Positions 20,119-29,769 of a DNA stretch of 32,516 bases are shown piece by piece (positions within the stretch are counted from its first letter, which is position 1; each line of letters opens with the position of its first letter). The notes beneath the pieces were generated by a model. It saw nothing but the letters and a program-made list of their open reading frames with translations. It ran no database searches and had not been told where the DNA came from. A program made the translations under genes and the position numbers. Source of the DNA: Terriglobales bacterium (GTDB lineage: Bacteria > Acidobacteriota > Terriglobia > Terriglobales > Acidobacteriaceae); assembly GCA_025935035.1 (NCBI GenBank), contig JAICWB010000004.1:1-32516 (forward strand), written 5' to 3'.

Positions 20119-23037
20119 CTAGGGAGTGGCGCGCTTGCGCGCATCCTGGATCATCGGATCGGGGTCGCCCTTTTCTTTTATCGCCAGAAAGGCTTTATAG
20201 GACTGCGCCGCGCTTGGGCTACCCAGCCCTTCTTGCGCGCGTCCCCGATAGTAGAGTACCGGTGGATAAAGATGGAAAGTCGGCGACTCGTCGAGGAATA
20301 AAGCTGTGACTTCGCCGCGGCGCTTGACGCAGGTCTCGAACTGCGAGTCAGCTTCGGTGTAGGCTTTGGCTTCTACGTAGGCGCGTCCCAGATCGAAGTG
20401 TCCGAGCCATGTGTCACTTATCTTTTGAGCATCTTGAAAGGCGCGAACCGCGTCCGGGATTTTGCCGGTCTTGAGCAAAATCTCACCTTCGATGATCTTG
20501 GCGTAAGCCTGCGGATCGGCTTCTAGCCTTACGGAAAGTGTTTTCGCGATCTTTCCGGCATCATCGATCTTTCCCGAAGCCACAAAAATCCGCGCCGCTG
20601 AGATGATCACAGCATCATCGCTGCTTAATGACATTGCCGCCTGAGCTTCGCTGGCTGCTTGCGGCGATTTTCCAAGCGAAAGCAGTGCATCGCCCATGGC
20701 TATGTGTTTCAATGCGGCGGCCCCTTTGTCCCCAGAGGAAATGTCTGTGGCTATCGCCGGCGTGAGTGTCGCGATTGCTTGGGTCGTGTGGCCTTGGTAT
20801 AGCGCTACATCCGCTAGTGCGAGGCGCGCGATCGAAGCGCTCCTGGCATCGAGCGCTGCCAATTTCTTGAATGTGTCCGCCGCCGCATCAGGCTGGTCCA
20901 ATGCGAGTTGAGACAGCCCCATACCCACAAAAGCGGTGGGATAGGTAGGATTCAGGTCCAACACCGCTTGCTGCTCGTGGATGGCGTCCTCGAACTGGCC
21001 CGCATACATGGCATAAAGCCCCACGTTGTTTCGCTGCGGAACATTCTTGGGAAAGATCTCGATCGCCTTACGGCCGTACTCGAGCGCAGCATTCATGTCA
21101 CGGCGGTAAAAGTACGCAAGTGCCAGGTTGGCGATGCCTACCGAGTCTGAGGGATACGCCTTGACGAGCGCGGTCATCTCTTCAAATGCCCGTTGCGGTT
21201 TGCGGGCAGTGAGGTAGTAACCGCCGCGCGTTCGATATTTTTCGCGGTCGGTCATGCGGTCCATGCGCTGCAACGCGAGCTTATAGTTTTCTTCGGCGAG
21301 GTCGCGCTTTCCCTCGTTCTGGTAGACAACGGCCAGGCCGGCGTACGCGCGCCCCATGCTGGGGTCGAGTTTGATGGCCTTCTGATAATGGTCAATGGCG
21401 TCATCGTACTTGCCCGATTGCTGCGCTGCGAGTTGCCCCTGCGCATATTCGTGTGCTGCTTCGAGCGATGACGCCGTATAGGTTTCCTTCTCCAAGGACC
21501 TATTTATGTGCTGATCGCCCAAGTCGGTACGCAGCTTGTTCGCGATGCCGGTTACGGCGGGCAGTACGCCGCCCTTGTCAGAGACCTGAGCAGTTTCGGT
21601 CGCGATCTCATGCCCGTCAGTCGCATCAACCGCCTTCACCTTCAACGTGTACTGGCCGCCGAAGGACTCGATCGATCCGCTAAGCACAAGATTGATGCCT
21701 TCGCGCGCGGCAATGAGTTGCCCTAATGATTCGTCGATGGTGCTGCTTCCGGGACGCAACTGTGCGCCGATCTTGTGCGCTTGCGTCCGGCTGTAGGAAG
21801 AGATGAATGAAGCGCCTTCCATGGCCACGCTCAACGCAGGTTCCAATGTGCCTTCGAAAACGGAATCGGAAGTCTGGTTGTTGAAGTCCGCGATCAAGAT
21901 AGTTATAGGTTTGACGGGTGCAACAGGAGCGGAGTGCTTCTTCCACATCCATCCCAAAGCGACGAGCACAGCGACCGCCAAAACACCGCCCGCGATCGCG
22001 GTCTTCCGCCGCGATGTTGGTTTAAGCGAAGCCGCCTTAAGGCGCGCTGCCGCACTGGACGGAAGTTGCACGGCAGTTGAAGCTCCGCCTCGCCAAGCTT
22101 CAAGATCGCGCACTATCTCTGACGCGCTTTGATAGCGGTCGGCCGGCAGAGGCTCGAGACACTTGCGAACAATATCGCTGAGCACCGGAGGAATGGTGGG
22201 ATCGACATCTATCGGGGGGATGGCACGCTGTTGGCTTCGCTTCACCAGACTGGCTACAGCGCTCTCTGCCTGGTAAGGAGCCTTATTGGTGAGCAACTCA
22301 TAAAAAATGATGCCCAATGTGAACAGGTCTGAACGAGGGTCCAGCTCTCTGCCATTCGCCTGTTCGGGAGACATGTACTGCAGCGTTCCTAGCAGCGTTC
22401 CCGCAACGGTGAGGCTCTCCGTCTCAGTCGAGTGCGCAAGACCAAAGTCCATGACCAGCACGCGTCCGTTGTTCTGCCGGATGATATTTTGCGGCTTCAA
22501 GTCGCGATGGACCACGCCTTCGCCGTGCGCCGCTTCCAAAGCCCTGCTCGTCTGCAGCATGATCTCAACAGCTTCATGAATGGGAAGCTTGCCGCAGCGC
22601 TTGACGTATTTGTTCAGGTCCTCACCTTCGATGTACTCCATGGTGATGAACCGTAGCCCGGCATCTTCACACAGGTCATAGATACGGATCACGTTCTTGT
22701 GAGTGACCTGTCGTGCAACAATGATCTCTTGCTTGAATCGCTGCAATACCAGAGGGTTATCGGCGAGATCAGTCCGAATGGTTTTGATCGCTACTGGACG
22801 ACCTAGTTCACGGTCTTGCGCCTTGTAGACCGCGCCCATGCCACCCTGCCCGAGAAGCTCAAGGATCTCGTAGCGGTTGGCTATCACGCGCCCTTTTTGT
22901 AATCGGGGAAAGTCGCTCGGAAAACCGGAGTCGCTGGCCATGCCCGACCTGGCTGGAGGAGCACCCGCGCCCGCACTTGTCCCGGTAGGGACGAACGTTT
23001 CTTGTTCGTGCGATGGGTCCTTAGGCTGGTCAGACAT
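20119..23037 (-). CDS. Serine/threonine protein kinase (Hanks/PknB-like) with TM segment and C-terminal TPR region
   Basis: YEILELLGQGGMGAVYKAQDRELGRPVAIKTI, VVHRDLKPQNII, VMDFGLAHS, MSPEQANGRELDPRSDLFTLGIIFYELL. TM segment GGVLAVAVLVALGWMW, then many TPR-like repeats. Confidence 0.95.
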   Translation of the reverse strand: MSDQPKDPSHEQETFVPTGTSAGAGAPPARSGMASDSGFPSDFPRLQKGRVIANRYEILELLGQGGMGAVYKAQDRELGRPVAIKTIRTDLADNPLVLQRFKQEIIVARQVTHKNVIRIYDLCEDAGLRFITMEYIEGEDLNKYVKRCGKLPIHEAVEIMLQTSRALEAAHGEGVVHRDLKPQNIIRQNNGRVLVMDFGLAHSTETESLTVAGTLLGTLQYMSPEQANGRELDPRSDLFTLGIIFYELLTNKAPYQAESAVASLVKRSQQRAIPPIDVDPTIPPVLSDIVRKCLEPLPADRYQSASEIVRDLEAWRGGASTAVQLPSSAAARLKAASLKPTSRRKTAIAGGVLAVAVLVALGWMWKKHSAPVAPVKPITILIADFNNQTSDSVFEGTLEPALSVAMEGASFISSYSRTQAHKIGAQLRPGSSTIDESLGQLIAAREGINLVLSGSIESFGGQYTLKVKAVDATDGHEIATETAQVSDKGGVLPAVTGIANKLRTDLGDQHINRSLEKETYTASSLEAAHEYAQGQLAAQQSGKYDDAIDHYQKAIKLDPSMGRAYAGLAVVYQNEGKRDLAEENYKLALQRMDRMTDREKYRTRGGYYLTARKPQRAFEEMTALVKAYPSDSVGIANLALAYFYRRDMNAALEYGRKAIEIFPKNVPQRNNVGLYAMYAGQFEDAIHEQQAVLDLNPTYPTAFVGMGLSQLALDQPDAAADTFKKLAALDARSASIARLALADVALYQGHTTQAIATLTPAIATDISSGDKGAAALKHIAMGDALLSLGKSPQAASEAQAAMSLSSDDAVIISAARIFVASGKIDDAGKIAKTLSVRLEADPQAYAKIIEGEILLKTGKIPDAVRAFQDAQKISDTWLGHFDLGRAYVEAKAYTEADSQFETCVKRRGEVTALFLDESPTFHLYPPVLYYRGRAQEGLGSPSAAQSYKAFLAIKEKGDPDPMIQDARKRATP

Positions 23038-23253
23038 ACTGGCTTCTGCGCAGTATATCTCTGTTCCTCAAGCAAATGTGAGTGACAAGGTGCGGACCCG
23101 AGGCGAATAAGTGATTTCTATTAGCTCAGGCGCAAGTGCGAGTTGGATTTAGCAGCCAGCTATCGTGCAAGATAATGCTGACACGAAGCATGGCATCAGA
23201 ATGCCGGTGTCGTTCCTCGGCCACCGGCAATCGTTCTCAAGGCGGTTTCGCTA

Positions 23254-23517
23254 CTAGACGGCTTTACGCTTATCGTCGCCGAGCATCTCTTCTTTCACGG
23301 CGCCCACCGCTGCTTCAGCGGCCTTACGTCCGATGTCCGCACCGATCTGTCCGGCCTTCTCTTGACTCATCTCAGCAAACTCCATGGCTTTTTTGCGCGG
23401 CAGATCTGATAGCTCATTGATTCCTTCAGCCAACCTACGCCGCATCTCACTGCCTTCGGCGGGCGCGAAAATGATTCCTAGTCCGATCCCTATCGACAAA
23501 CCTATTAAGAACTTCAT
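23254..23517 (-). CDS. YtxH-like small membrane-associated protein
   Basis: 87 aa: MKFLIGLSIGIGLGIIFAPAEGSEMRRRLAEG, i.e. glycine-rich TM plus FAP.GSE-type motif, then a charged helix. Confidence 0.7.
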   Translation of the reverse strand: MKFLIGLSIGIGLGIIFAPAEGSEMRRRLAEGINELSDLPRKKAMEFAEMSQEKAGQIGADIGRKAAEAAVGAVKEEMLGDDKRKAV

Positions 23518-23593
23518 GTGATTTTCTCCTCAGCCTATTAAAGCTAGATGCCGCCTTCACCTGACAATGTTTGCTGGAGCATCATATGGAAGC

Positions 23594-24646
23594 CTAAGCA
23601 GCCTTCAGCCGGGGGGCGCCGTCCGCTGCCTTTCGCTCGCGTGTGCCATGCCAAAGCGCGAGCGCCGTCCCGACAATGCCTACCGCAGCGGCTGCCAGCA
23701 CCGGCACGTGTGTCTCTGCCCAGAGTTCGCGGCTGGTGTAACTCGCTCGGTTATCAAACGCTCCGTGAGCGCCGTGGTCGCCCGGCAGAGGCTCCCAAAG
23801 ATTGTTAGGGCGGTTCGGATCTTCCGGGCCATCATGTTGTTGGGATTCGTATCCGTTGCGCGCCAGGTAATGGTCAGCGAATGACGGTACCAGCTTGTTC
23901 CCAAAAATTGCTTTCACCGCCGACCAGGCCGCGTAGTACTCGCGCCGCTTCGGATGGTGCGCGGCGTAGTAGATGGCGCGCGCAGCCACTTCAGGTTGGT
24001 AGATCGGCGGGACGGGTTGCGCCTTGTGCGGCAATCGGCTCTTTACCCATCCGAACTGTGGAGTATTCAGCGCCGGCATCTGCACCATTGTGGTGTGCAC
24101 TTTGCTGCCGTCGTGCAGTAGCTCACTCCGCAGCGAAGCGTGAAAACCTAAGATGGCATGCTTGGCGGCGCAGTATGCTGCTTGCAATGGGATGCTACGG
24201 TACGCGAGCGCGGAACCAACATGCACGATGGTGCCGTGATCGCGCGGAAGCATCCTTTTGAGCGCTGCGAGGCTTCCGTAAACGTAACCAAGATAAGTCA
24301 CGTCAGTCACGCGCTTGAATTCTTCTGCCGTCATCTCCTTGATCGGCGAGAAGACAGAAGCCATGGCGTTGTTCACCCAGATGTCTATGGGGCCGAACCG
24401 GGTCTCCACCATGGCAGCGGCGTTCTCAACTTGCTGCGCATCGGCCACGTCCACCACCAGCACGATAGCTTCGCCGCCGGCTTCTTCCACCTCGCGTTGC
24501 GCCGCTTCCAGTCCGTCTTTTCCCCTGGCTATCAGCCCGATGCGGGCGCCGCGTTTCGCAAACTCTCTAACTGTCGCCCGTCCCACGCCGGCCGACGCTC
24601 CGGTTATCATCACCACTTCTTTTTGTCTCTTGATCTGTTGCGTCAT
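23594..24646 (-). CDS. SDR family oxidoreductase with C-terminal hydrophobic segment
   Basis: VVMITGASAGVGRATVREFAKRGARIGLIARG (TGxxxGxG), NNAM, YCAAKHAILGFHASLRSEL (YxxxK). C-terminal hydrophobic VPVLAAAAVGIVGTALALW. Confidence 0.93.
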   Translation of the reverse strand: MTQQIKRQKEVVMITGASAGVGRATVREFAKRGARIGLIARGKDGLEAAQREVEEAGGEAIVLVVDVADAQQVENAAAMVETRFGPIDIWVNNAMASVFSPIKEMTAEEFKRVTDVTYLGYVYGSLAALKRMLPRDHGTIVHVGSALAYRSIPLQAAYCAAKHAILGFHASLRSELLHDGSKVHTTMVQMPALNTPQFGWVKSRLPHKAQPVPPIYQPEVAARAIYYAAHHPKRREYYAAWSAVKAIFGNKLVPSFADHYLARNGYESQQHDGPEDPNRPNNLWEPLPGDHGAHGAFDNRASYTSRELWAETHVPVLAAAAVGIVGTALALWHGTRERKAADGAPRLKAA

Positions 24647-24880
24647 TTTATTTGCCCTGACTGAATGGATGCGGGCAAGGGAAGCGCCGTTTTCTCATGA
24701 CGCTAAGGGCACGGCCGTTCTTAAGCTCCGGCCTATGGAATCACTCCGGGATAAGGAATTACATCTATCTGGTGCCTGATGACTTTGGTTTACTTTCGCG
24801 ATTCACCGCTTAGAATCAGCGCATAACGGTGCTAGACTTGTGCTTTCCCGATAAGATTCTGTGCTGAGGTTGGCGCAATC

Positions 24881-25903
24881 ATGAAGTTTTCATCACGTCT
24901 TTTGACGATCTTTTCTATTTTCCACTTTGTCGCGACCGCCGCGTCATGCCTCCTGGGATTCGGCATGCTGGTGCATGCCCAGACTCCAGTCACGCCGAAT
25001 GCCGCGGTACCGGCTCAATCCACCGCCAACCCTGCTTCTCAGGAGACTCAGCCGACGTCGCCGACCGCGTTAGAAGACAAGCGCTCCCTCAAGATTGGGG
25101 GTGGAGATCTTCTCGATGTGAAGGTTTATGGCGTGCCGGAGTTGACTGATTCCGTCCGCGTAAGTTCTCGCGGCGACGTATCTCTTCCTCTGGTCGGCAG
25201 TGTTCATCTTGAGGGTCTAACCAGTGAAGAAGGCGAGAAGTTGATCGAGCAGAAACTCAAAGACGGGGGCTTTCTTCGCGATCCACATGTCTCCATCTTC
25301 GTAAAGGAATATGTTACTCAAGGAATATCGGTGCTGGGCGAAGTCACCAGGCCGGGCATCTATCCTTTGCTTGGCACTCGCCGCCTATTTGACGCGATCT
25401 CTTACGCCGGCGGTACTACGCCCAAAGCCGGTAGGACGGTCACCATCACTCATCGCACCGACCCCGATCACCCGCAGATCATAACTATGTCGAATGACCC
25501 AATGCAGGCGGCCAAGAGCAACGTGGAAGTTCTGCCGGGCGACACGGTCATGGTTTCTAAAGCAGGTGTCGTATATGTTGCGGGAGAGGTGAATAAACCG
25601 GGCGGGTTCGTGATGGACAACAATGAGAGCTTGTCTGTGTTGCAGGCGATCGCATTGGCTGAAGGTTTGAGCCGGTCGTACTCATATAAAGGTGTGAAGA
25701 TCATCCGCAAAGCTGCGGATGGCAAGCTGCAAGACATCCCTGTGCCCCTAAAAGAAATGATGGAAGGCAAAGGGAATACCGATTTCGCTCTCCAGAACGA
25801 AGACATCCTGTTCATTCCTGGTAGCGCCGGCAAGAATGCAGCACGCCGGACTCTCGAAGCGATCGTACAGACGGCAACTGGACTGGCCGTCTATCGTCGC
25901 TAA
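24881..25903 (+). CDS. Polysaccharide biosynthesis/export protein (Wza/GfcE-like, SLBB domains)
   Basis: Signal peptide; IGGGDLLDVKVYGVPELTDSVRVSSRGDVSLPLVGSVHLEGLTSEEGEKLI; two SLBB-like segments (ISVLGEVTRPGIYPL, VYVAGEVNKPGGFVM). Confidence 0.92.
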   Translation: MKFSSRLLTIFSIFHFVATAASCLLGFGMLVHAQTPVTPNAAVPAQSTANPASQETQPTSPTALEDKRSLKIGGGDLLDVKVYGVPELTDSVRVSSRGDVSLPLVGSVHLEGLTSEEGEKLIEQKLKDGGFLRDPHVSIFVKEYVTQGISVLGEVTRPGIYPLLGTRRLFDAISYAGGTTPKAGRTVTITHRTDPDHPQIITMSNDPMQAAKSNVEVLPGDTVMVSKAGVVYVAGEVNKPGGFVMDNNESLSVLQAIALAEGLSRSYSYKGVKIIRKAADGKLQDIPVPLKEMMEGKGNTDFALQNEDILFIPGSAGKNAARRTLEAIVQTATGLAVYRR

Positions 25904-25914
25904 GCGAGACCCCA

Positions 25915-26139
25915 ATGGCGGACAACGAGAATTCGCTAATGGAGCAGGGAAGTAACGGCAATCCGGCGCCCGCGGGTCCAGGGCCCGACCGCCACCGCAG
26001 ACGCAAGCGGAAGGTCAAGCGCAGCAGCCGTGTAGCCCGCAAAGCCTGGTATGTCGTAGTTTTTGCAATCGCCGTAACCGTTCTTTTTGCCCTGTGGTAT
26101 TACCTGATTAACCGGCCCACAGTCGAACCACCCTCTTAA
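25915..26139 (+). CDS. Small single-TM hypothetical protein
   Basis: 74 aa: basic stretch RRRKRKVKRSSR followed by TM AWYVVVFAIAVTVLFALWYYL. 11 nt after the export gene. Confidence 0.6.
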   Translation: MADNENSLMEQGSNGNPAPAGPGPDRHRRRKRKVKRSSRVARKAWYVVVFAIAVTVLFALWYYLINRPTVEPPS

Positions 26140-26225
26140 ATCCCGTTTTGACGAGCAGCAGACCGGCAGTGTACCTGCATCTTATTTGACAGGAGCGTGG
26201 CACTACCCGCGCTCGAGGGCTTGTC

Positions 26226-27164
26226 TTGGAGAAGCTGCAAGGGATTCGTCGGGCAGTGACCGCCTTCGGTCGCGAGATGATGCAAGGGCACCGTCAGCCG
26301 GAAAAGCCCTTTGTTCGGCCCAAGATCGGCCTCGCGTTAGGCGGAGGATTCGCGCGCGGCGTGGCCCACGTAGGGGTCCTGCGCGTCCTTGAAGACGAGG
26401 GGATCCCCATCGACTTCATCGCCGGCACCAGCAGCGGCGCAGTCATTGGTGCCATGTATGCCAGCGGCATGTCCGGCAAAGACATTCACGAAGTCGCCTC
26501 ACTGTTAAAGTTCGGCAATTTTGCAAAATTCAGTTTCTCCCGTCTCGGTTTCTGGAACAGTTCCCCGATGGCGAGCTTCCTGAAGCGGGTACTTAAGGCA
26601 GAAACTTTCGAACAACTGCGAATGCCGTTGGCTGTATCCGCCACCGAATTTACTACCGGCGACCCCGTCATTTTCTCGTCAGGCCCGCTTATTGACGCAG
26701 TACGCGCCAGTTGCGCTTATCCAGGCATGTTTCATCCCGTCCAGATTGACGGCCGGCTTATGGTGGATGGTCTCCTCTCGCATCCTGTTCCAGCGGTCCC
26801 GCTGAAACAGATGGGCGCTGAGAAAGTCATTGCCGTTTATTTCAGTTCACACTGGGTGGGGAATACCGGCCCCAAACACTTCATGGATGTCATTGGACAA
26901 TGCTTTTCTATCGCCTCTTCGCGAATGTGTGCACAATGGCAATCCAGTTCGGACCTGGTGCTTGAACCGGACGTTTCCGCCTTCGCCTATGACGCGTTTT
27001 CCCACGTTAATGAACTCGTAAAGGTTGGTCAGGACGCGGCCCTCGCAGCTTTGCCACAGATTAAAGAATGGATAGCTGATCCATCAGCCGCCGAAGCCAC
27101 GCCGAAAGCAGCCGAACTCTCCCAGGCGCCATTGTCGCCAGCCACAGTGCCGCTGGCTAGCTAA
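26226..27164 (+). CDS. Patatin-like phospholipase family protein
   Basis: IGLALGGGFARGVAHVGVLRVLEDEGIPIDFIAGTSSGAVIGAMYASG (glycine-rich oxyanion loop plus GxSxG) and the Asp motif MVDGLL. Exact start codon uncertain (TTG at the ORF start). Confidence 0.93.
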   Translation: MEKLQGIRRAVTAFGREMMQGHRQPEKPFVRPKIGLALGGGFARGVAHVGVLRVLEDEGIPIDFIAGTSSGAVIGAMYASGMSGKDIHEVASLLKFGNFAKFSFSRLGFWNSSPMASFLKRVLKAETFEQLRMPLAVSATEFTTGDPVIFSSGPLIDAVRASCAYPGMFHPVQIDGRLMVDGLLSHPVPAVPLKQMGAEKVIAVYFSSHWVGNTGPKHFMDVIGQCFSIASSRMCAQWQSSSDLVLEPDVSAFAYDAFSHVNELVKVGQDAALAALPQIKEWIADPSAAEATPKAAELSQAPLSPATVPLAS

Positions 27165-27193
27165 AATCACGCAACAAGATTCAGACTCCTGCC

Positions 27194-29437
27194 TTGGTGG
27201 TAATCTGTTTGGGCTTTCTAAGCCTCTTCAGGAGCCGTCCTTTGCCATTCTTCCGCCCGTTGTTTGCGGTCTTGTTGTTTAGTTCGCTCTCGTTCTCGCA
27301 GCAGTCAGCGCCCGCGCAGTCTTCGAATGATTCATCCCCGCCGCCGTTCGGCTTTCGCGATTTCAGCAAACAAGCTGCCATCGACAAGCAATTCATCGCA
27401 GTGCCGGACCCGAAGCTTGCACGCGAACATTTACGGACTCTGACCTCCGCGCCGCACGTCGCCAGTTCTCCTGAAGACAAGAAGACTGCCGAATATGTCG
27501 CGGAAAAATTTCGTGCTGCCGGGCTGCAAACCCAGATCGTCGAATACAAAGTATGGATGGGCATGCCAAAGGAAATACACGTGGACGTAACCGCGCCTGC
27601 AGGCGTGGTCATGCACGGACCCTCGCGCGAAAGCGTAGGCAAGGGAAATGATCCGTATCAGGACGACCCGCGCGTGCTCATGCCTTTCAATGGCGACTCG
27701 CCCTCGGGCCAAGCCGAAGCTGACGTGATCTACGCCAACTATGGCACCAAAGAGGATTTTCAGAAGCTGAAAGACATGAAGGTGGATCTCAAAGGCAAGA
27801 TCCTCATTGTGCGATACGGCCAGAACTATCGCGGAGTGAAGTCCTATCTTGCCGAAGAGAATGGGGTCGCCGGCGTCCTCATCTACTCGGATCCCATCGA
27901 TGACGGCTACTTCAAGGGTGACAAATATCCGAAAGGCCCGTGGCGTCCCGATTATGGCGTGCAGCGCGGTAGCGTGCAGTATCTATCGATGTATCCTGGC
28001 GATCCCACCACGCCTGGTGTCGCGTCCGTCTCTAATCTTCCTGACAGCCAACGCCTGCCGCTCAACCAGGTGAAGAGCCTGAGCACGGTCCCCACAACGC
28101 CTATCTCGTACGCGGATGCCCAACCTATCCTCGCCAATCTCGGCGGGCCGGATTCGCCACGCGACTGGCAAGGAGCATTGCCGTTCACTTATCACATTGG
28201 TCCGGGTCCTGTGCGCGTGAAGATGAATCTCAAGCAAGACTTTCAATATCGCACCATCTGGGACGTGATCGGGATCGTTCCCGGTACTGAGCATCCTGAG
28301 GAGTGGGTCGTCGGTGGCAATCATCGCGACGCCTGGGTGTATGGCGCAGTGGATCCCAACAGCGGCACCGCTGCGATGCTGGAAACCGTTCATGGGATCG
28401 GCGAGTTGCTGAAGTCCGGATGGAAGCCGAAGCGCACTCTTGTTTTCGGTAGTTGGGACGCCGAAGAAGAAGGCCTCATCGGTTCCACCGAATGGGTGGA
28501 AGAGCACGGCAAGGAACTGGCGAACGCAGCGGCATATTTCAATATGGACGTTGGCGTCTCTGGCCCGAATTTCGGCGCATCATCTGTGCCGAGCCTTAAG
28601 CAATTCATCCGTGACGTGACCAAAGCTGTGCCCGCGGCAGCAGGTGAGCACACGGTCTATGACGTATGGAAGAAGCGCCGTCAGGATGAATCCGGCGATG
28701 CCGGTAATCTAGCTACGCTCGGTGGTTCGCAGACGCGTCCGCCCACTGTCTCCACCACGGACGTGCCTGTCGGAGATCTTGGCAGCGGCTCCGATTACAC
28801 TCCGTTCTTTCAGCACGCGGGCGTGCCCGCAACCGACATAGGTTCTTCCGGCGCTTACGGCGTCTATCATTCCGTCTTCGATAACTTCGCGTGGTTCACC
28901 CGCTTCGGCGACCCGGATTTTATCTATGAGCAGGAGATGGCCCGCGTCTTTGGCGTCGAGATGCTACACATGGCGCAGGCGGATTTCCTTCCGTATGATT
29001 ACTCGCTCTATTCGCATGAGGTGGAGGATTACGTCGCCAAAGCGAAAATGGCCGCGGCTCGCGCGCACGTCCAAGCTGACTTCACCGCTCTCACCGAATC
29101 GGCAAAGCATTTTGCTGCTGCCAGCGAAGCCATCTCCGCTTTTCAGCATGATGCACATCTGAGCGCGGAATCCACGGCTACACTCAACAAGGGGCTTCGC
29201 GAAGCCGAGCGCGCGCTGCTCATACCCGAGGGACTGCCCAAGCGGCCATGGTTTAAACATGCCATCTATGCCCCCGGCGAATACACGGGTTACGCGGCAG
29301 TTGTGATTCCCGGAGTCAACGAAGGTATAGATTCTCGCGATGAGCAACGCACAGAAGCCCAGATCGCTGCTTTGCGTGCCGCCCTGGACCGCGCGTCTCA
29401 GGTGTTAGATGAATGTGCCCGGAGCCTGAAGATGTGA
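27194..29437 (+). CDS. M28 family metallopeptidase (glutamate carboxypeptidase II-like, with PA and dimerization-like domains)
   Basis: PA-like region (KILIVRYGQNYRGVKSYLAEENGVAGVLIYSDP); catalytic motifs GNHRDAWVYGAVDPNSGTAAMLE and SWDAEEEGLIGSTEW. Start codon uncertain. Confidence 0.93.
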   Translation: MVVICLGFLSLFRSRPLPFFRPLFAVLLFSSLSFSQQSAPAQSSNDSSPPPFGFRDFSKQAAIDKQFIAVPDPKLAREHLRTLTSAPHVASSPEDKKTAEYVAEKFRAAGLQTQIVEYKVWMGMPKEIHVDVTAPAGVVMHGPSRESVGKGNDPYQDDPRVLMPFNGDSPSGQAEADVIYANYGTKEDFQKLKDMKVDLKGKILIVRYGQNYRGVKSYLAEENGVAGVLIYSDPIDDGYFKGDKYPKGPWRPDYGVQRGSVQYLSMYPGDPTTPGVASVSNLPDSQRLPLNQVKSLSTVPTTPISYADAQPILANLGGPDSPRDWQGALPFTYHIGPGPVRVKMNLKQDFQYRTIWDVIGIVPGTEHPEEWVVGGNHRDAWVYGAVDPNSGTAAMLETVHGIGELLKSGWKPKRTLVFGSWDAEEEGLIGSTEWVEEHGKELANAAAYFNMDVGVSGPNFGASSVPSLKQFIRDVTKAVPAAAGEHTVYDVWKKRRQDESGDAGNLATLGGSQTRPPTVSTTDVPVGDLGSGSDYTPFFQHAGVPATDIGSSGAYGVYHSVFDNFAWFTRFGDPDFIYEQEMARVFGVEMLHMAQADFLPYDYSLYSHEVEDYVAKAKMAAARAHVQADFTALTESAKHFAAASEAISAFQHDAHLSAESTATLNKGLREAERALLIPEGLPKRPWFKHAIYAPGEYTGYAAVVIPGVNEGIDSRDEQRTEAQIAALRAALDRASQVLDECARSLKM

Positions 29438-29470
29438 TACATTCCGCGCATCAACTCCACGGGATGAACT

Positions 29471-29689
29471 ATGAGTAACTATTGGCTTGAGCGTTTGGGC
29501 AGCATCGTCGCAGGTGGCGGGATCATTTACGCCACTTATCTGGCAACTAAAGATATCCCCATGGACAATCTATGGGCCACTGAAAGCGCTCATCGAGTGA
29601 TGTCTCAGACCGGCCCGCTCGAGGCCTGCGCCCTGGGCATCATCATCTGGATCTACGCGAAATGGCGTAAGACCGTAGTAGTACGCTAA
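29471..29689 (+). CDS. Small hypothetical protein with hydrophobic segments
   Basis: 72-aa ORF with ATG start, positioned after the M28 gene; hydrophobic stretches but no recognised family. Confidence 0.5.
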   Translation: MSNYWLERLGSIVAGGGIIYATYLATKDIPMDNLWATESAHRVMSQTGPLEACALGIIIWIYAKWRKTVVVR

Positions 29690-29769
29690 AACTTCTCTCA
29701 AAATCCTGCCATCTCAGGGCGATTTTTTGCGTCTAAATATATGCGCCCTCTCCAAACAGAAGGATTTCT

